DNA from: Parachlorella kessleri
Lineage: Eukaryota; Chlorophyta; Trebouxiophyceae; Chlorellales; Chlorellaceae
Direction: 5' to 3'
NCBI GenBank assembly: GCA_001598975.1
Contig: BBXU01000374.1
Coordinates: forward strand, 1-12,500
Length of the DNA stretch: 12,500 nucleotides
Shown: one piece after another, positions 8,509-12,500 of the stretch
Position numbering within the stretch: position 1 is the stretch's first letter
Layout of the letters: the number at the start of each line of letters is the position of its first letter
Notes under the pieces: generated by a model
The model's database searches: none
The model's input: only the letters and a program-made list of their open reading frames with translations
What the model was told of the DNA's origin: nothing
Program-made: the position numbers and the translations under genes

Positions 8509-11500
8509 CTGCAAGGTTTTTCAGCACAAACATAATGCTGACAGAGCTGATGTAACACACTTAAAACAGAGCTACACCCTGGGTTGAGGGTTGAGATTAT
8601 GCAGCGTGCTTGGCCACGAGCCTTGCCACCCAGCGCTTGACGAAGAAACAACTCCCGCCCCTACCCGTACAGTTGGCCCCTAAGGCATCCCTCTGCTCGC
8701 GCTGCCTAATTGTAAACATGTCCGGACAAGCCCTCGCATGCAGTGAAGGCCACACAGGTGCCCCGCCCACATTGTCTTATGCCCTGCCAACACTGAAGGT
8801 GGCTGCCTTGCCCAGGCAGCCGCAGCACGCGTGCACTCCCAAACTGCGCTCACCCAAACTCGTTGGCGCGCTTCTTGTCCACCCGGTACACCCAGCGCTG
8901 GTACAGGTAGATCAGGAACACAAGGTCGTCGCGGAACACTGCCAGGCAACCAGAGAAAAGACATGACATTATAGACACTCAAGGCACCAGCTGGCAGCAC
9001 ACAGGGCGGGCCGACCAGCACAGATGCCTGTGGACCAAGACAGCAATTTATCACACGACACTGCGCGCCGGCATGTGTCACACGCCCCAGGGGCCACCCT
9101 CCCACGCACAAGTCACTGCCAGCAATTGTTGGCACAAGCTCGCTACGACAGAGTTGCAGGCGCCAGTAGCTAGCTGTACATGGTAAGCCTGGGCTAGCCA
9201 CACCTCCCCCAACCCCACGCCCGCGCACAAGAAGCTACAGGCAGCCGCAGCATGACAGCAAACCACCTTGGGGTGCCAACCACTGCCATGCCCACATCAC
9301 AATCAACATAAAACCTCCATGATCACCTCAACAGCAAGCCTCCACAGCAAAAAAAAGCAAGCATGCAGCGTCAGCACCATGGGCCGGGTTGTCTTTAACC
9401 AGGAATACGAGCACTTAATAGGAATTCAACACCGCACAGACCTGACAGCCGATGTAGCAGGGGCATCTTAATGACGAACGCGAAGAGGTCGTCGATGATG
9501 GTGTTCAGGAACTTGTACGTCATCTGGCGCCTGCAACACTTGCCCGGCACCGCCCCTTGCATTGCTAGAAGCCATGTGCCAATGCCAGTCCTAAGTGATC
9601 GGTATGCAGCGGGTGCTCAGCCATGGGAGTGTCCACACTTGTCCTAGAAGGCCTAAAAGACTGCCACCTCAGCAGCAGAGCAAGTCGGAACTCCAGCAGA
9701 CTGACCATGACATCGGAGTCCTAGGAACTGTAACATGCTGCCAGCTCAGCAGCAGAGCAAACCAGACGCCCCCCGTAGCAGAGGGGCAGTGACTCGCCTC
9801 CCCACAGCAGATCCCTGGGGGATGCGTAGTAGCACTCCCATTTGCAGACCGCCCTCCCGCCATCACCCACGATTTCTTGCTTTCCTCACCAGGGCAGGTG
9901 CGCCACGCTCTTGAGCTTGTAGTTGAGGTACAGCTGTGGGCACATGAGGATGAAGCCAAACGTGTAGACGGCGCCCACCAGGGAGTTGAGGATCCACGAG
10001 TACCTGCCCAGGGGTGGGAGCAGGGGTAAGTCCGGGACACCAGAGACCACAGGGCGACACGGTAGGGTGCAGGGGTTGGGAGGAGGCAATGCCACGGCAA
10101 GGCGACTCTTACGCTCAACTTGGCACCCACCAAGGAAGTAGTACGAACGACCCAAGCAGCCCACAGGCCCTCAAGTTTCCTCCTCTTTCAAGAATAGCCG
10201 ACGCCAATGTGGCAAGCTTCCACAAGCCATTGCCCAGCCAGCGCCGCGCTCACCATGACTTGTGCGTCTGGTAGACGAGGGCGTAGACCGCGTAGCCTCC
10301 CACCAGCGGGTACAGCGCGTAGCTCAGGTACCGCATGGCCTGCGCGTCGTACTCCTGCGTCTTGGTCTTGGTGTAGGAGGCCCTGCGCGCGGACAGGTGA
10401 TGCCGGGGCGGGACGTTGGAGCACACATGCGTTGCAGCAGGGGCGAGCATTGGGTGGAGTTTGATGCTGGGCAGGGCCCGCACACATGAAATCAAGGGGA
10501 AGGGGAGTAAGTCATGAATTGCGGAATCCGACAGCTTTGGATCACCGCACCCTGTGGGGTGACGCCCTGGATCCTCACTTATACTGCTGCACGAGTGCCC
10601 CTGTGCAGCTATACATGCAGGGTATGAGATGATGCTCCTTAGCCCCGCCTCCATCCCCAAGCCGCCACAGCGCTAGACAGGGCCAAGCTGACCAGGGGCC
10701 AAGGCGTAAGAGGACAACAGTTGTGAAAGGCCCGCCCGCCCCCCACACCTGTCCTTGAACTCCAGCCAGGGCAGCCCGCTGGGCAGCCACACGACCGACA
10801 CCTTCATCGCCTTGGTCACCTGCACGCAGAAGCGTGAGCGGGGACGTGCAACAAGGTGCAACCAAGTATGTGTTTTTACTCAGAGCAGAGTGACGCTTCC
10901 AGCCGCGCTATTTGTCACATGCCCGCAGGTGCTCACCCCCGCATCATCGTTCCCCGCACCGACAGGCGCCACCACACCGCCACCACCGCCACGAACGCGC
11001 CACAGTTATCAGCCACCCACGCTACCCCACCAACATGCCACCCCCCCGCCAGCACCTTGCCTGTGGTGCCATGGCATCTCCCATTCAGGAAGGGGAAGGC
11101 AGGCCACACGCCACACTGCATCTCTGCACTTTGGAAACATGCAGAGTCAGCAGGGCAATAAGTGGCCGACCTCCCCACCCCGCTTTTTGTCTCCTTACCC
11201 CCGCCTCACTTACCTTCCAGAACTCAATGGCGGTGCCCACTCCCGCCGAGAAGAGGACCACCATGGATGTGTCCGAGTCCAGCAGGTACAGGAAGATGAC
11301 CAGCTGGCAGAAGCAGTTGATCAGGATGGTGCGCACCTGCAGCATGCACAGCATGGGGGCCAGGGGTGATGACGACTACTAGTTACTTACTACCACCACA
11401 ACTGCTACCACGACGACCACTACTGCACAGAAGGGTGTGCATGTCCGTGGGCGTGGGCCGGCGCATGTGCGTCTCCCTAACAGGCGTGGTATGCATGAGA

Positions 11501-12399
11501 GGGCGTGGAAGGTCCGACCTGGCGGGCTGAAAATACATGGGAAGCGGGTGCGCAGACAGGCCTGGGAGTGGGGACGGAGAGAGCAAGCGAGTCAGTCGCA
11601 CCAGGCAAAGAACCTTCTATTGTGTACCCTCGGCAGCTTGCCCCACAATGATTGCAACTGTCCTGGCGGGAAGTAGCTCCTCATGCCCCTACTCCAAAGG
11701 GCTCTAAAGACCAAGCGCATACCTCAGGGGCTTGGCCTCCCGCATGCCTGCCCCTGGCTGTTACAACCATGCCGGTTACGGCGCTGCCCAGTTCTTTACA
11801 AGATGGCATCCCCCTCGCTCCCTCCCACCGTCCACGCACCCACACTGCCTGGCCCAACGCCACTTGGCGCCACGCAAACTCACCGACAGCCCCTGCACGT
11901 TCTTCTTGTCCTTCCAGAAGCCGATGTCGTTCTTGAAGGCCAGGATGTCAAACACTGCACAGGGGTGGCCAGGCGGCGCTCAGTGGGGTTCAGGGGAAGA
12001 GCTTCCTTGGCAGGAGAGATGGAGAGCATTCTACAAGCGCCCGCTGGGCACGCCAGCGTGTCGGCCAGTCCCCCTGCGAACGCTACCTCTAGCCTCTGAC
12101 TGAGAGCTGACTCAAGTCAGTCAAGCTGGAAAATCGTGACTCATGTCCTGACTCATGCGCACGCGATGCCTCATCCGATTGCTGCAGCATGGACACACCA
12201 CCATGGTGAGCCCTCCAGGAAAATGCCGGAGAACATGACTCATCTGACTCATCCGTGACTCACCCGAGTGCAGCATGGACACCACCATGGTGAGCCCCAG
12301 GAACACGGGGTTGCCCTCCAGGAAGATGCGCTTCACCTCGTCAGATTCCCCCTCTCCCATCGCGCCCCAGCTCTTCTGCATGCTGAATGACTGGTCCAG
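8286..12399 (-). CDS. CLPTM1: CLPTM1-family multi-pass ER membrane protein (C-terminal 346 aa; 5' part off right edge)
   Basis: Nine exons, 12264-12399, 11884-11954, 11214-11336, 10749-10819, 10254-10382, 9890-10003, 9442-9530, 8854-8938 and 8286-8508, total 1041 bases ending in TAG; every junction is GT/AG and in phase. CLPTM1-family proteins (human CLPTM1, CLPTM1L) are ER/Golgi membrane proteins; human CLPTM1 limits GABA-A receptor export and CLPTM1L is a lipid scramblase in GPI biosynthesis. Family blocks in order: GNPVFLGLTMVVSMLHS; FDILAFKNDIGFW; VRTILINCFCQLVIFLYLLD; IEFWKVTKAMKV; LEFKDRASYTKTKTQEYDAQ; MRYLSYALYPLVGGYAVY; HKSWYSWILNSLVGAVYTFG; CPQLYLNYKLKSVAHLPW; YKFLNTIIDDLFAFVIKMP; RDDLVFLIYLYQRWVYRVD. 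About five or six hydrophobic membrane segments are visible. The tail (from about residue 273) is charged and ends KKEK. The phase-0 exon at 12399 follows CTGTGCAG, so more exons lie to the right. CLPTM1 rather than CLPTM1L is favoured by the charged cytosolic tail but is not certain. Confidence 0.93.
8939..9441 (-). other. Intron of the CLPTM1-like gene (no feature seen)
   Basis: 503 bases from donor TCAG|GTCTGT to acceptor TGGCAG. No RNA gene, repeat or coding pattern is evident. Confidence 0.8.
9668..9760. repeat. Short direct repeat in a CLPTM1-like intron
   Basis: The 16-base word CTCAGCAGCAGAGCAA occurs at 9668-9683 and again at 9745-9760 inside intron 9531-9889. The flanks are only loosely similar. 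No function is apparent. Confidence 0.6.
10383..11213 (-). other. Two CLPTM1-like introns (10383-10748 and 10820-11213), nothing embedded
   Basis: Introns of 366 and 394 bases flank the 71-base exon 10749-10819. Both have GT/AG ends (GTGTGG and GTAAGT donors; CGCGCAG and CGTGCAG acceptors). A plus-strand open frame spans much of 10755-11382, but it has biased His/Thr/Pro composition and antisense overlap with real exons, so I do not call a gene. Confidence 0.75.
11337..11883 (-). other. Longest CLPTM1-like intron (no feature seen)
   Basis: 547 bases from donor CTGTCG|GTGAGT to acceptor CATGCTGCAG. A short CTA/CAC-rich tract lies near 11370-11430. No coding pattern or RNA gene is supported. 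Confidence 0.75.
12108..12262. repeat. Cluster of six TGACTCA heptamers
   Basis: TGACTCA occurs at 12108-12114, 12137-12143, 12149-12155, 12236-12242, 12245-12251 and 12256-12262, all in intron 11955-12263 just after the splice donor. The last copy overlaps the donor itself (GTGAGTCA on the minus strand). Some copies come from the tandem duplication; others look like local slippage. The heptamer equals the bZIP (AP-1/Gcn4 type) site, but its intronic, donor-derived position makes a binding role only speculative. Confidence 0.8.
12137..12312. repeat. Tandem duplication of an exon end and splice donor in the CLPTM1-like gene
   Basis: The 3' part of exon 12264-12399 plus its donor is repeated about 84-88 bases further into the following intron. 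Exact shared blocks include CACCACCATGGTGAGCCC at 12280-12297 and 12196-12213, and GCAGCATGGACAC at 12270-12282 and 12184-12196. The flanking TGAGTCA-rich part is also shared. Read on the minus strand, the real donor is GGTGAGTC, while the intronic copy reads GGATGAGG, so its GT is lost. Confidence 0.85.
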
Positions 12400-12500
12400 C
12401 TGCACAGGCAGGCAGGCAGGGAGGGAGGGGGCAGGGTAGGGTGTCTTGCCTGGGAAGGTGGGGTGTGTGGGTGTGGGTGTGTGTGGGGGGGGAGGGGGGG
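12400..12500 (-). repeat. Intron of the CLPTM1-like gene with GGCA and GT/G-rich simple repeats
   Basis: This sequence precedes the acceptor at 12400 on the minus strand, so its plus-strand G/GT-rich runs form a long C/CA pyrimidine-rich tract. It contains GGCA repeats (about 12407-12420) and a G-rich, GT-rich end at 12461-12500. No exon is seen. Confidence 0.8.

Noticed and set aside
10755..11382. Overlapping plus-strand open frames of about 150-200 codons
   Set aside because: They overlap two CLPTM1-like exons in antisense and have low-complexity His/Thr/Pro composition.
1..12500. Mobile element or transferred segment
   Set aside because: No transposase, reverse transcriptase, terminal repeats or target duplications are seen. 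All three genes are ordinary eukaryotic families with algal-style introns.

Overview
This window is nuclear DNA from a green alga, most likely of the Chlamydomonadales (volvocine type). The coding DNA is cut into short exons by many introns of roughly 180-550 bases with clean GT/AG borders (often G|GTGAG, G|GTGCG and TGCAG|). Codon third positions are mostly G or C, candidate TGTAA poly(A) signals lie downstream of both complete gene ends, and introns carry CA/CAC and CTG simple repeats. No bacterial features, IS elements or CRISPR arrays are seen. Long open frames that cross introns here are mostly meaningless; I rebuilt the genes exon by exon and checked reading phase across each junction.

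Three genes are present. (1) On the minus strand, from about 4922 (or slightly upstream) leftward and off the left edge, is a Mei2-like RNA-binding protein. It has a PAM2-type poly(A)-binding-protein interaction motif, tandem RRM1-RRM2, a long Pro/Gly/Gln-rich linker, and the start of the diagnostic C-terminal Mei2 RRM3. (2) On the plus strand, 5453-7040, is a complete five-exon NIP7 gene, a 60S ribosome-biogenesis factor of 179 aa, whose first coding exon is only 5 bases. (3) On the minus strand, 12399 to 8286, are the last nine exons (346 codons) of a CLPTM1-family multi-pass ER membrane protein ending in a KKXX-type tail. Its N-terminal part lies beyond the right edge.

Layout: 1-204 intron of the Mei2-like gene (simple repeats); 205-4922 Mei2-like exons; about 4923-5452 head-to-head promoter region; 5453-7040 NIP7; 7041-8285 convergent 3' ends of NIP7 and the CLPTM1 gene with candidate TGTAA signals; 8286-12399 CLPTM1 exons; 12400-12500 intron. 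The Mei2-like gene and NIP7 are divergent and could share a promoter. Both concern RNA and translation, but I infer no functional unit from that. The CLPTM1 gene has no evident link to the other two.

I found no undescribed biological system. The points worth a second look are gene-structure ones: the 5-base first coding exon of NIP7, a PAM2 motif on a Mei2-like protein, a tandemly duplicated exon end with a disabled splice donor in the CLPTM1 gene, a TGACTCA repeat cluster in the same place, and an unresolved stretch (419-1029) just before the Mei2 RRM3.
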